Under the pieces are notes generated by a model. It saw only the letters and a program-made list of their open reading frames with translations, made no database searches and was not told where the DNA came from. From positions 1 to 14,810 of the forward strand of contig JBIOYC010000265.1 of NCBI GenBank assembly GCA_044869955.1: a stretch of 14,810 nt of DNA. Direction: 5' to 3'. Of this stretch, positions 1 to 7,172 are shown piece by piece. A program made the position numbers and the translations under genes. The stretch's first letter is position 1. Each line of letters begins with the position of its first letter. Source of the stretch: CALMKX01 sp044869955. GTDB taxonomy: Bacteria; Acidobacteriota; Thermoanaerobaculia; Multivoradales; SZUA-115.

Positions 1-32
1 AAGACTCCGGGCGAGGTGCCATGCCCGCCGCT

Positions 33-422
33 TCAGTCGAGGGGTAGCCGGGGGTCCTCCAGCAGGCCGTACGAGACGGTAGACTGCCTGCTACGTTTGC
101 TGGCGCTCCAGTATCGAACCCGATCCAGGGCCACCCGCTCGGCAATGCGGCCAAGGTAGGCGTCGGCGGCGTCGACGCTCTCAGCTCGGCAGGACCGCAA
201 GCGGCGGGCACAATCCTCGAAGAGATGGCAAAAGACGTCCTGCACCAGGTCCTCGAGCAGCTCGGGAGTGGCCCGGATGGCGCAGCGACGGACCACGAAG
301 AGCACTCGGCGGCGCAATAGACGGCCCAGGCGCTCCAGCTCCTGGCGAGGGATGGGATCGATCAGAAAGGCCGGGCGAACCGGCAGTGACGGGGTCTCGA
401 AACACAGATCGGGCGTGCTCAT
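33..422 (-). CDS. Short ECF-type sigma-70 region 2 protein lacking region 4
   Basis: The 129-residue product resembles the core-RNA-polymerase-binding half of an ECF sigma factor. Residues 57-69 (EDLVQDVFCHLFE) match the region 2.2 helix, and residues 87-110 (AYLGRIAERVALDRVRYW followed by SASKRS) match regions 2.3-2.4, which open and read the -10 element. Family members normally continue for another 60-80 residues with a region 4 helix-turn-helix that reads the -35 element. Here a TGA stop follows residue 129 and no region 4 is visible in the 32 bases left. I chose the ATG at 422 because GGAG lies 6 bases before it; an in-frame ATG at 434 is possible, but the upstream extension to 584 looks non-coding. 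It is divergent from the deacetylase-family gene. It may be a stand-alone sigma-2 protein, a gene truncated by a frameshift, or a decaying gene. The region 2 assignment is fairly sure; function as a sigma factor is not. Confidence 0.7.
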   Translation of the reverse strand: MSTPDLCFETPSLPVRPAFLIDPIPRQELERLGRLLRRRVLFVVRRCAIRATPELLEDLVQDVFCHLFEDCARRLRSCRAESVDAADAYLGRIAERVALDRVRYWSASKRSRQSTVSYGLLEDPRLPLD

Positions 423-545
423 CGATCGCTCCATGGGTTCTGGAGGAGCGAAGCGAGCAGCCGACAGCTCTGGGGAGACGCCGTATCGGCAAGGTAGGCA
501 CGAGGAGGATAGCACAGGCGAGGGGAATCCCACCTGGGTGGCGAG

Positions 546-551
546 TAGAAT
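546..551 (+). promoter_or_regulatory. Candidate -10 hexamer for a leaderless deacetylase-family transcript
   Basis: TAGAAT matches the sigma70 -10 consensus at five of six positions and ends 7 bases before the GTG at 559. Transcription would therefore start at or next to the start codon, as in leaderless mRNAs. No -35 match is seen 16-18 bases upstream, and the GTG has no Shine-Dalgarno sequence, which fits the idea. The rest of the 136-base divergent spacer (423-558) shows no clear hairpin or operator. On the minus strand there is only a weak TATCCT at 511-506 for the sigma-like gene. Confidence 0.3.
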
Positions 552-558
552 CCGCCTC

Positions 559-1506
559 GTGCTCAAGGCTTTCACCTCTCCCAAGTGCTCCCTTCACGTC
601 CCTGGCGGCGGCTTCCCCGAGAGGCCGGAGAGGCTCGACTCCGTGCTGGCCGGTCTGCGAGCGGCTCGCGTCCCCGTCGAGGAGGTATCGGCTCATCCGG
701 GAGCGCTCGGAGCCATCGTCACCGTCCACGACCCCGACTACGTCGAGCGGTTCCGGCGCGCGGTGGCCCGTGGAGATGGCTTCTTCGACTCCGCGGACAA
801 CCCGATCGTCGCCGGCACGTGGGATGCCGCCATAGGCGCTGTCGAGGCCACTCTCGCTGCTGCGGACTGGCTGGTGGGCGGGTCGGGCCGCCTCGCCTTC
901 GCCGTCGTTCGGCCGCCGGGCCATCACGCCGAGCGCGATCTGGCCATGGGTTTCTGTTTCTTCGGCAACGCCGCCGTGGGCGCCCAGTACCTGATCGACC
1001 GCCACGGCTTCTCCCGTCCGGCCGTCTTCGACTTCGACGTCCACCACGGCAACGGCACGCAGCACCTTTTCGAGGAACGCTTTGACGTCCTCTACGCCAG
1101 TACCCACCAGTTCCCGTTCTATCCCGGCACCGGTGCAGCCTCCGAGACCGGCCGCGGCTCCGGCCGTGGTGCCACTCTGAACGTGCCCCTCCTCGCTGGC
1201 GGCGATGACGACGCCCATCTCGAGGCCATCGAGGATCGCATCCTGCCGGCCCTCGAGGCCTTCCAGCCGGACGTGCTGGTGCTGTCCGCAGGCTTCGATT
1301 CCTGGTTGCGAGATCCGCTCGGCGGCATGGCGGTCAGTCAAGAAGGGTTCGCCGAGTGGGGGAGACGGTTGGGACGCTTCGCCCGCAGACGATGCGAGGG
1401 CCGAGCCCTGGTGCTGCTCGAGGGAGGCTACGATCTCGAGGCGCTGGGGGATTTGGTCGTCGCCCATCTGCGTGGGCTTGAAGAGGGGCTGGCGGGTTCT
1501 GGCTGA
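559..1506 (+). CDS. Histone deacetylase family protein (class II-like, zinc-dependent)
   Basis: This 315-residue product has the complete arginase/deacetylase-fold active site. Near the N-terminus is FPERPERL (19-26). Then come RPPGHH (118-123) with the paired histidines H122/H123, and FDFDVHHGNGTQ (157-168) with zinc ligands D160 and H162. AGFDSW (244-249) supplies the third ligand D247, and GGY ends at Y291, the transition-state tyrosine. Bacterial relatives remove acetyl groups from polyamines, small amides or proteins; the substrate here cannot be told. The length is normal for the single-domain bacterial family and no signal peptide is seen, so it should be cytoplasmic. The start is ambiguous: GTG 559 puts the first beta-strand (LKAFTSP) right at the N-terminus and has a -10-like hexamer 7 bases upstream, while GTG 538 has AGGGGA 11 bases before it and adds 7 residues. 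It is transcribed away from the sigma-like gene. No terminator is evident after it. Confidence 0.93.
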   Translation: MLKAFTSPKCSLHVPGGGFPERPERLDSVLAGLRAARVPVEEVSAHPGALGAIVTVHDPDYVERFRRAVARGDGFFDSADNPIVAGTWDAAIGAVEATLAAADWLVGGSGRLAFAVVRPPGHHAERDLAMGFCFFGNAAVGAQYLIDRHGFSRPAVFDFDVHHGNGTQHLFEERFDVLYASTHQFPFYPGTGAASETGRGSGRGATLNVPLLAGGDDDAHLEAIEDRILPALEAFQPDVLVLSAGFDSWLRDPLGGMAVSQEGFAEWGRRLGRFARRRCEGRALVLLEGGYDLEALGDLVVAHLRGLEEGLAGSG

Positions 1507-1548
1507 AGCCCTCACCCCGGCGTCCTTAGTCACATGCACAGGAGCAGA

Positions 1549-1577
1549 TTGACTTCTATCAATACGCCCCGTACAAT
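1549..1577 (+). promoter_or_regulatory. Near-consensus sigma70 promoter of the three-repeat secreted protein
   Basis: The -35 box TTGACT (1549-1554) and -10 box TACAAT (1572-1577) each match the consensus at five of six positions and are separated by exactly 17 bases. The site lies in the intergenic gap, on the right strand, in sequence clearly richer in A/T than its surroundings. Transcription should begin near 1584 and give an mRNA leader of about 90 bases before the ATG at 1676. The leader contains a small hairpin (CTCAGG 1590-1595 with CTTGAG 1601-1606, one G-U pair) and an AGGAGAG ribosome-binding site at 1665-1671. This is the best promoter in the window. Confidence 0.72.
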
Positions 1578-1675
1578 CGGCCGGAAAATCTCAGGTAACA
1601 CTTGAGGCTCTTGGAGTTAAAATCCCTGGGAAGAAGCTTCGACTCCTTCGACCCGCCCACGGCCAGGAGAGATCC

Positions 1676-2881
1676 ATGCGGCGCAAGGCCACCCTTTTCG
1701 CTCTCGTGTTGATGTTCGTCCTGGGTTCCGCGGCCCAAGCGGCGGTACCCTTCGGCAGCTTCGGAGGCAAGGTCGGCGGCGGCAACGCCGGAGCCGGCAT
1801 CGTCTCCCTCCACGGCTGGGCTCTCGACGACGACGGGGTCTTCGCCGTCGACGTCTTGGTCGATGGCCGAGTGGTGGGCCGCGCCCTCTACGGCCGCAGC
1901 CGTCCGGGCGTGACCCAGATGCACCCGACCTTCCCCGACAGTGCCGCCCCCGGCTTCGCCTTCGAGCTCGACAGCACCCGCTTCCTCAACGGCCTCCACA
2001 CCGTCAGCGCGCAGGTGCACAGCATCACGGGTGAAGTCACCAAGCTCAACGACGTGACCTTCGAGTTCCTCAACCTGACGGCCAACCTGGTGCCCTTCGG
2101 CCGCGTCGAGTTTCCCAATCAGGACGCCGAGCTGTATGGCAACTGCAACTTCCCCGCTGATCCCAACCGCCGCTACTCGGTGTTCTGGGGCTACGCGCTC
2201 GACGTCGGCGTAGAGCAGGGGGATCACGGGGTCGGCTACGTCCAGCTGCTCGTCGACGGCACCATCATCCGCGATAGCACGACCTCCTGCCGCTTCGACA
2301 ACGCTACAGGAGGCCTGACCGACTGCTACGGCCTGCCGCGCCTCGACATCACCCGCTTCTACCCGACCCTCTTCGACGCCCCGCACAGCGGCTTCCGCTT
2401 CGTCATCGACGTGGGCCAGCTGATCACTGCCGGCTGGGTGCCCGGCCGTCACACCATGACGGTCCGGGTCGGAGACATCGCGGGCCAGATCAACAACATC
2501 CACGAGATCCCGGTGACCTTCACCTGCTTCGACTTCACCGGCAACGAGAACTCCTTCGGCACCGTCAGCCAGCCTCGCGGCGGCCTGACCTTCGCCGGTA
2601 TCATCGAGGCCAACGGCTGGGCTCTCGACGCCGAAGGTGTGAACGCTGTGGTGGTCAACGTCGATGGCTTCCCGGTCGGGGATGCCGATCTGGGCATCCT
2701 CCGCCCGGGAGTCACCAACCTTTACCCGGGCTTTCCGGACAGCGCCGCTCCCGGCTGGCGCTTCTTCCTGGACACGACACAGCTCTCGGACGGCGAGCAC
2801 CACTTCCAGGTCTACGTTCGTGACGACCTGGGGCAGGAGACCATCATCGGCGAGCGCCGATTCGTGGTCTTCAACCCCTGA
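1676..2881 (+). CDS. Secreted protein of three tandem 'GWALD' repeat domains
   Basis: The product has 401 residues. Residues 1-22 form a signal peptide: MRRK, a hydrophobic core, then an AQA cleavage motif, so mature secretion is expected. The rest is three copies of one domain starting near residues 25, 140 and 293, each opening with a phenylalanine-glycine turn (PFG, PFG, SFG). Each copy then has GWALD or GYALD, a strand ending in VDG, a YGR/YGL/LGILRPGV-type turn, a YP.FPDS(A)APG-type loop and a strand ending in Q/R-V-H/Y/R. The pattern suggests an Ig-like beta-sandwich. The middle copy is longer and carries three cysteines (157, 205, 217), and C284 follows it. Similar repeats occur in secreted acidobacterial proteins as far as I recall; no enzymatic motif is visible and the function is unknown. 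A surface or adhesive role is a guess. It has its own promoter at 1549-1577, an AGGAGAG ribosome-binding site 4 bases before the ATG, and a terminator at 2912, so it is likely a single-gene unit. Confidence 0.85.
   Translation: MRRKATLFALVLMFVLGSAAQAAVPFGSFGGKVGGGNAGAGIVSLHGWALDDDGVFAVDVLVDGRVVGRALYGRSRPGVTQMHPTFPDSAAPGFAFELDSTRFLNGLHTVSAQVHSITGEVTKLNDVTFEFLNLTANLVPFGRVEFPNQDAELYGNCNFPADPNRRYSVFWGYALDVGVEQGDHGVGYVQLLVDGTIIRDSTTSCRFDNATGGLTDCYGLPRLDITRFYPTLFDAPHSGFRFVIDVGQLITAGWVPGRHTMTVRVGDIAGQINNIHEIPVTFTCFDFTGNENSFGTVSQPRGGLTFAGIIEANGWALDAEGVNAVVVNVDGFPVGDADLGILRPGVTNLYPGFPDSAAPGWRFFLDTTQLSDGEHHFQVYVRDDLGQETIIGERRFVVFNP
1748..2878 (+). repeat. Three in-frame copies of a 110-150 residue domain
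   Basis: The repeat is visible in protein and partly in DNA. ACGGCTGGGCTCTCGACG occurs in the first copy (around 1813) and again in the third (around 2615), and the CCCGACAGTGCCGCCCCCGG block of copy one reappears as CCGGACAGCGCCGCTCCCGG in copy three. Copy two is more diverged, with GYALD instead of GWALD and an insertion. Copies one and three look like the more recent duplication pair. Confidence 0.75.
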
Positions 2882-2911
2882 TCGAGCCATCCAACGATCG
2901 CCTGAAACACC

Positions 2912-2947
2912 AGAGGCCGTCCCCATGGGGAGACGGCCTCTTTGCTT
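2912..2947 (+). terminator. Rho-independent terminator between convergent genes
   Basis: A perfect 10-bp stem, AGAGGCCGTC (2912-2921) with GACGGCCTCT (2932-2941), encloses a 10-base loop whose CCC/GGG can extend the pairing. It is followed by TTTGCTT on the plus strand. It ends the three-repeat gene 30 bases after its stop. On the minus strand the stem is followed by GTGTTTC, so it may also stop ctpA transcripts, whose stop codon lies at 2983. Confidence 0.85.
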
Positions 2948-2982
2948 GAGGGAGCCCGGTCTCACGCCAGGCTGGCGCTTGC

Positions 2983-4587
2983 TCAGTCGATCAGACCGGT
3001 ACCCACCAGCGCCTCCCGTTGGGCGAGCAGCTCGCGGGCCTGGGGGAAGAGGGTGAGAGCCTTCTGGATCTGTGGGTCGGCTTCGGCCAGAACCCGGTTC
3101 TGAGCCTCCGGCCCGAAGCGAACGTTCAGGACCTCGGCGCCGATCACCCGCAATACGTAGTCGGCGTGTGGGCTTTCGGCGAAGCCCTTCTCGAGCTGCT
3201 CGGGCGTGGCGAGGCTCTCGCGGGCCAGCCACTCGCGGAAGCGAGCGAGCAGATCTGCCTGTGGTCGCCAGGCCGTGGAGGCCACCGTCTTCTCGTTCTC
3301 GCCGCCGTTCGCGCTCAGGTAGTCCACGGCGAAGTCGACGAAGGCGTTGCGAGCGAGCAGGTACTGCTCGAAGGAGGTGATCTCCTCGTTCTCTACCAGC
3401 ACGTCCGGGGTGATGCCGCCGCCCCCGAAGACCTGGCGACCGAGGTCGGTACGGAAGGCCTCACCTCGGGGAGTCGGGGGAACTCCCTCCTGCTGCTCGC
3501 TCACCGTGAGGTAGTCGTAGTACGAGGAATAGTCGCGCTGGATGAGCCGTCCCGAGGGCGTGTAGTACTTCGCGGTCGTCAGCGCCAAGCCGGCGCCGTA
3601 GGGGAGGTTGAAGACGGTCTGGACCAGGCCCTTGCCCCAGGTGGGAGTGCCGACGATCAAGCCCACGTCGTGGTCCTGGATGGCTCCGGCGACGATCTCG
3701 GCGGCCGACGCGCTGCCGCGGTTGACCAGCACGATCACCGGAACATCGAGGGGCGGATAGTCGCCCGCAGCACGGAAGGTCTGGACGGTGTCCGGAGTGC
3801 GGCCTCGGGTCTCGACGATCCGACCCCCCTTGGGCACGAACTGATCGCCGATGGCGATCGCCTGGTCGAGCAGTCCGCCCCCGTTGTTGCGCAGGTCGAA
3901 GACCAGTCGCTTCATCCCCTGCTGCTTGAGCCGCGCGATCGCCTGTGCCATCTCGTCGGTCGACGAGCGGTTGAAGTCGGTCAGCCAGATGTAGCCGGTC
4001 TCGGCGTCCATCAGGTAGGCGTAGCGGACCGTTGTCTGGGGGATCTCTGCCCGGGTTACCGTCATCTTGAGCGGCTCGGTGAGGCCGCGACGGACGATCT
4101 CGATCGTCACCTGGGTGCCCTTGGGACCCTTCAGGCGGTCGACCGCGTCGTCGACGGAGAGGGTCTCGGTGGACTCGCCCTCGATGGTGCTGATCACGTC
4201 CCCGGCCCGGATCCCCAACCGCGAGGCGGGGGTGCCCTCGATCGGCGTCACCACGGTCAGCCGGCCATTGCGCATGCTCACCAGGATGCCCAGGCCGTAA
4301 AAGGAGCTCTGCTGGCGCTCTCTCATGCCGCTGTAGGCCCGCGGTGAGAGGAAGCTGGTGTGGGGGTCGAGGGTTCGGAGCATGCCCTGGATCGAGGCGA
4401 AGACCAGGTCCCGGTAGCTGACTTCCTCGCCGTAGCGCTCGTGAGCCAACGCCATCAGCTCGGTGTAGACCCGGAGGGTGTCGCGAACGTCGCCGCCACG
4501 GGCAAGGATCCGCCCGCCGAACAGAGAGCCGCCGAAGGTCGCGAGGCTGAACAGGACGAGGGCGAGGATTTTCCAGGGTCTGCGCAT
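2983..4587 (-). CDS. ctpA: C-terminal processing peptidase, S41 family
   Basis: This 534-residue protease cleaves proteins near their C-termini in the periplasm. Residues 1-25 hold an N-terminal membrane or signal segment (ILALVLFSLATFGGSLFGG after MRRPWK). An N-terminal helical region with LDPHTSF (73-79) precedes a PDZ domain at about 92-182 (YGLGI, TPASRLGIRAGDVI). The catalytic core follows: DLRNNGGG (231-238), NRGSASAAE with the nucleophile S294, and TWGKGLVQ with the general base K319 and Q323. This S-K-Q spacing equals that of E. coli Prc. A C-terminal helical extension (about 405-534) is typical of the Myxococcota/Acidobacteriota-type CtpA. The ATG at 4587 fits the signal segment; the longer open frame upstream to 4815 overlaps the tat gene and looks non-coding. 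There is no Shine-Dalgarno sequence before the ATG. It is divergent from the Tat genes and convergent with the three-repeat gene. Confidence 0.95.
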   Translation of the reverse strand: MRRPWKILALVLFSLATFGGSLFGGRILARGGDVRDTLRVYTELMALAHERYGEEVSYRDLVFASIQGMLRTLDPHTSFLSPRAYSGMRERQQSSFYGLGILVSMRNGRLTVVTPIEGTPASRLGIRAGDVISTIEGESTETLSVDDAVDRLKGPKGTQVTIEIVRRGLTEPLKMTVTRAEIPQTTVRYAYLMDAETGYIWLTDFNRSSTDEMAQAIARLKQQGMKRLVFDLRNNGGGLLDQAIAIGDQFVPKGGRIVETRGRTPDTVQTFRAAGDYPPLDVPVIVLVNRGSASAAEIVAGAIQDHDVGLIVGTPTWGKGLVQTVFNLPYGAGLALTTAKYYTPSGRLIQRDYSSYYDYLTVSEQQEGVPPTPRGEAFRTDLGRQVFGGGGITPDVLVENEEITSFEQYLLARNAFVDFAVDYLSANGGENEKTVASTAWRPQADLLARFREWLARESLATPEQLEKGFAESPHADYVLRVIGAEVLNVRFGPEAQNRVLAEADPQIQKALTLFPQARELLAQREALVGTGLID

Positions 4588-4595
4588 CGCTGCGA

Positions 4596-4601
4596 AGTCT
4601 A
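4596..4601 (-). promoter_or_regulatory. Candidate -10 hexamer for a leaderless ctpA mRNA
   Basis: On the minus strand TAGACT (four of six matches to TATAAT, with TA at the start and T at the end) sits 8 bases before the ATG at 4587, and no ribosome-binding site is present. No -35 match is found 16-18 bases upstream. The evidence is weak alone, but the layout is the same as at the deacetylase-family gene. Confidence 0.25.
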
Positions 4602-4611
4602 GCACCGTGCC

Positions 4612-4641
4612 TTGACATCCCGGCGTCCGGGACGGGAAGAT
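4612..4641 (+). promoter_or_regulatory. Candidate sigma70 promoter of the Tat operon
   Basis: A perfect -35 box TTGACA lies at 4612-4617. The best -10 is GAAGAT at 4636-4641 (three of six, including A2 and T6) after an 18-base spacer. Transcription would start near 4648, downstream of the ATG at 4640 and upstream of the ATG at 4664, which supports the latter as the start. Confidence 0.42.
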
Positions 4642-4663
4642 GCCCGGCGAGAGAGACGACAAG

Positions 4664-5146
4664 ATGGGTCCGATCGGATTACCCGAAATGCTCCTGATTG
4701 CGGCGCTGGCATTGCTGCTCTTCGGCCCCCGCCGACTCCCCGAAATCGGGCGCTCGATCGGCAAGGCATTCGGTGAGTTCAAGCGGGCGAGCGACGACCT
4801 CAAGCGCACCTTCAACGCCGAGATTGCCCTCGAAGAGTCTCAGGAACGAGCCCGCCAGCGGCTGGCCGCCACGGCCTTGCCGGCACCTGCCGGCGTCGAG
4901 GCGCGAGTGCCTCGAGCCGCCCAACCCGAGGTGGCTCCTCCGCCCATTCAGTCGTTGGAGCATGCGGAGATCGACGAGCCGTCAGCGGAGACGGGCCTCG
5001 GGCCCACGCCGGCCGCGATGGAGGCCCCTTCGTCGGCCGAGCCCACCATCTCCGGCGGCCTTCCAGCCCCCCGCAAGGCCGCGGCGCGCCGGCCCAGGGC
5101 GCCGAGGCCGAGGAAAGCAACCAGCGAGTCCGAGCCGCTGTCCTAG
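4664..5146 (+). CDS. tatA: Sec-independent translocase subunit, TatA/TatB family
   Basis: This is a 160-residue single-span subunit of the twin-arginine translocon, which moves folded proteins across the inner membrane. The transmembrane helix is at about residues 5-20, followed by the FGPRRLPEIG hinge (20-29) and an amphipathic, charged helix to about residue 65 (IGKAFGEFKRASDDLKR). The remaining 95 residues are a low-complexity Pro/Ala/Glu tail ending in a Lys/Arg-rich stretch (about 136-151). At 160 residues and with Glu at position 8 it looks closer to TatB than to a minimal TatA, but the hinge is TatA-like, and no second TatA/B gene is here. I chose the ATG at 4664 over 4640 because the family begins directly before the membrane helix and a GAGAGA ribosome-binding site ends 7 bases upstream. 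tatC follows after 15 bases. Confidence 0.9.
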   Translation: MGPIGLPEMLLIAALALLLFGPRRLPEIGRSIGKAFGEFKRASDDLKRTFNAEIALEESQERARQRLAATALPAPAGVEARVPRAAQPEVAPPPIQSLEHAEIDEPSAETGLGPTPAAMEAPSSAEPTISGGLPAPRKAAARRPRAPRPRKATSESEPLS

Positions 5147-5161
5147 AACGCCGACCCCCCC

Positions 5162-5953
5162 ATGGCTCACCGCCCGGCCCCCGGCCTCGACGCGGACGAT
5201 GAACTGCCGCGCATGTCCCTCCTCGAGCATCTCGAGGAGCTCCGCCGCCGCTTGCTCTACAGCTTCATCGGCGTGGCCGCCTCCCTGGCCGCGTGCTGGG
5301 TCTACGTCGACCCGATCTTCGACCTGCTCGAGGCGCCGATCAAGAAGCACTTGCCCGCGGGCAAGAAGCTGGCGATCTTCGGCGTACCCGACGCCTTCGT
5401 CCTCTACTTCAAGGTGGCCCTGCTCGCGGCCCTCTTCGTAGCGGCCCCCTTCCTGCTCTACCAGCTGTGGTGCTTCATCGCGCCCGCCCTCTACCGAAAG
5501 GAGAAGGGCTGGGCCCTGGTCTTCGTTCTGGCCGGGACCCTCTTCTTCGCCGCCGGAGGCCTCTTTGGCTACTTCGTTGCCAGCCCCTTCGCGATCGAGT
5601 TCCTGCTCGGCATCGGAGAGCGGTTCGAGCCGGTGATCTCGGTGGATCGCTACCTGCGATTCGAGATGACGGTGATCGCGGGCCTCGGTTTGATGTTCGA
5701 GTTGCCGCTGGTCATCTTCGCCCTGGCGCAGATGGGAGTGGTGACCCCCCGCTTCTTGATGCGCAACTTCCGGTGGGCGGTGCTGATCATCTTCGTCGTG
5801 GCGGCGATCGTGACTCCGACCCCGGACGTGCTCAACCTGATGATCTTTGCGCTGCCGACCATCCTGCTCTATCTGCTGGGTGTGGCCGCCGCCGCGATGG
5901 TGGGCTGGCGCAAGCGCAAGGCCGAGGCTCGCGAGACCGCCAGCGCCAGCTAG
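5162..5953 (+). CDS. tatC: Sec-independent protein translocase TatC
   Basis: TatC is the multi-spanning receptor for twin-arginine signal peptides. The 263-residue product shows the family hallmarks in order. The cytoplasmic N-terminal signature LEHLEELRRRL (21-31) precedes the first membrane helix (about 34-49). FLLYQLWCFIAPALYRKEKG (97-116) carries the conserved Pro and Glu of the first cytoplasmic loop. FEMTVIAGLGLMFELP (167-182) and VTPTPD (217-222) follow, with six membrane helices overall and a basic C-terminal tail. The ATG at 5162 has no clear Shine-Dalgarno sequence; a second in-frame ATG at 5213 (MSLLEHLEEL) would give a more usual N-terminus and cannot be excluded. It is co-directional with the TatA/B gene and convergent with the transporter operon, whose last stop lies 19 bases away; I see no strong terminator in that gap. 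Confidence 0.95.
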   Translation: MAHRPAPGLDADDELPRMSLLEHLEELRRRLLYSFIGVAASLAACWVYVDPIFDLLEAPIKKHLPAGKKLAIFGVPDAFVLYFKVALLAALFVAAPFLLYQLWCFIAPALYRKEKGWALVFVLAGTLFFAAGGLFGYFVASPFAIEFLLGIGERFEPVISVDRYLRFEMTVIAGLGLMFELPLVIFALAQMGVVTPRFLMRNFRWAVLIIFVVAAIVTPTPDVLNLMIFALPTILLYLLGVAAAAMVGWRKRKAEARETASAS

Positions 5954-5972
5954 CTGACCCTGAAACCTCCGG

Positions 5973-7169
5973 TTACTCGGCGCGCAGCGCCTGGATCGGG
6001 TCCAGGCTGGCGGCACGGCGGGCCGGTAAGGCTCCTGAGGCGACGCCCGTCAACAGGCTGGTGGCGAGGGCGGCGGCCACGAACTCCGGCGGAGTGGCCA
6101 CCGGCAAGCCTGGCACGAGGAGGCGGAGCAGCCAGCACAGGGCGAGACCCAGGACCAGACCGGCGAGCCCGCCGAGGGTGGACAGCAGGGCGGCCTCGCT
6201 CAAGAACACGGTCAGCACCTGCCGGCGGGTGGCCCCCAGGGAGCGCAGCACGCCGATCTCCTCGGTTCGCTCACCGACGGCGATCCACATCATGGTCAGG
6301 ATGCCTACGGCGCCCACCAGGAGGGAGATGCCGCCGATCGCCCCGACCGCCAGGGTGACAATGTCCATGACGTTGCCGAAGACCGCGAGCATGGCGTCCT
6401 GAGTCGTGATCGAGAAGTCCTCTTGGTCGTCGTGGCGCTCGGTCAGGACCTCGGTCGCCGCCCGTTTCACCTCGGGCGCGATCTGGGAGTTGGCGTAGAG
6501 CAGGTCGATCTCGGTCAGCTCCGCCAGGTTGAACAGCCGCATGGTGCGGGCCACCGGAATGAAGGCGGTGTCGTCGAGGTCGAAGCCGAGCATGCGCCCC
6601 TTCGGCTCCATGATCCCGGTGACGCGGAAGCGGCTGTCTCCGATGCGCACGAACCGGCCGAGAGCCGGGTCGTCACCGAACAGCTCGCGCTTGAGCGTCG
6701 GGCCGAGCACGGCAGCGGGTGGAGCTTGGCGCGGATCCCCCTCAGGCCAGAAGGCGCCCTGCCGCAGCTGCCACTTCCACACCCGAGGTACCTCCGGGGT
6801 GACCCCGTAGACCATGACGCTGCGACCGCGGTTGCCGGCCTCCACGCGCGCCGTACCCCAGGCCACCGGCACCCAGGCCTCGACTCCGGGAACCCGGCCC
6901 AGGGCCTCGGCGTCGTCGAGGGTGAGCGGATGGGTGGTGCCGCCCAGGGCACCGGGCACTCCGACGGTCTTCGACTTGCCGGGGTTGATCGCCATCAGGT
7001 TGGTGCCGAACTGGGTGAACTGGCCGACCATGTAGCGGCGCGTGCCCTCGCCGATCGAGGTCAGCAGCACCACCGAGGTGATGCCGATGGTGATGCCGAG
7101 CATCGAGAGCACAGAGCGCAGCCGGTTGGCCGCCAGGGCGCTCGCTGCGAGAATTAGGAGCTCGGTCAT
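5973..7169 (-). CDS. FtsX/MacB-type ABC transporter permease (second of two)
   Basis: The 398-residue permease has the MacB/LolC topology. One N-terminal membrane helix follows NRLRSVLSMLGITIGI (about 15-42). A periplasmic MacB core domain (about 45-255) follows, then three C-terminal helices around residues 268-385. The hallmark GERTEEIGVLRSLGATRRQV of the coupling region lies between helices two and three, and ALPARRAASLDPIQALR is at the C-terminus. It should pair with the neighbouring permease and the separate ATPase. Its ATG at 7169 is preceded by a full AAGGAGGT, located over the stop codon of the upstream permease, so translation of the two is likely coupled. It is the last gene of the four-gene operon. 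Confidence 0.93.
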   Translation of the reverse strand: MTELLILAASALAANRLRSVLSMLGITIGITSVVLLTSIGEGTRRYMVGQFTQFGTNLMAINPGKSKTVGVPGALGGTTHPLTLDDAEALGRVPGVEAWVPVAWGTARVEAGNRGRSVMVYGVTPEVPRVWKWQLRQGAFWPEGDPRQAPPAAVLGPTLKRELFGDDPALGRFVRIGDSRFRVTGIMEPKGRMLGFDLDDTAFIPVARTMRLFNLAELTEIDLLYANSQIAPEVKRAATEVLTERHDDQEDFSITTQDAMLAVFGNVMDIVTLAVGAIGGISLLVGAVGILTMMWIAVGERTEEIGVLRSLGATRRQVLTVFLSEAALLSTLGGLAGLVLGLALCWLLRLLVPGLPVATPPEFVAAALATSLLTGVASGALPARRAASLDPIQALRAE

Positions 7170-7172
7170 CGC

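Noticed and set aside
506..511. Minus-strand TATCCT with upstream TG as an extended -10 for the sigma-like gene
   Set aside because: It has four of six matches, no -35 and an 83-base distance to the start; it could be chance.
181..1539. A 452-residue minus-strand open frame opposite the deacetylase-family gene
   Set aside because: It has no domain or ribosome-binding site, and the plus strand carries a complete active site.
5954..5972. Small AACC/GGTT hairpin between the convergent tatC and permease genes
   Set aside because: The 4-bp stem has no T-run on either strand, too weak to call a terminator.
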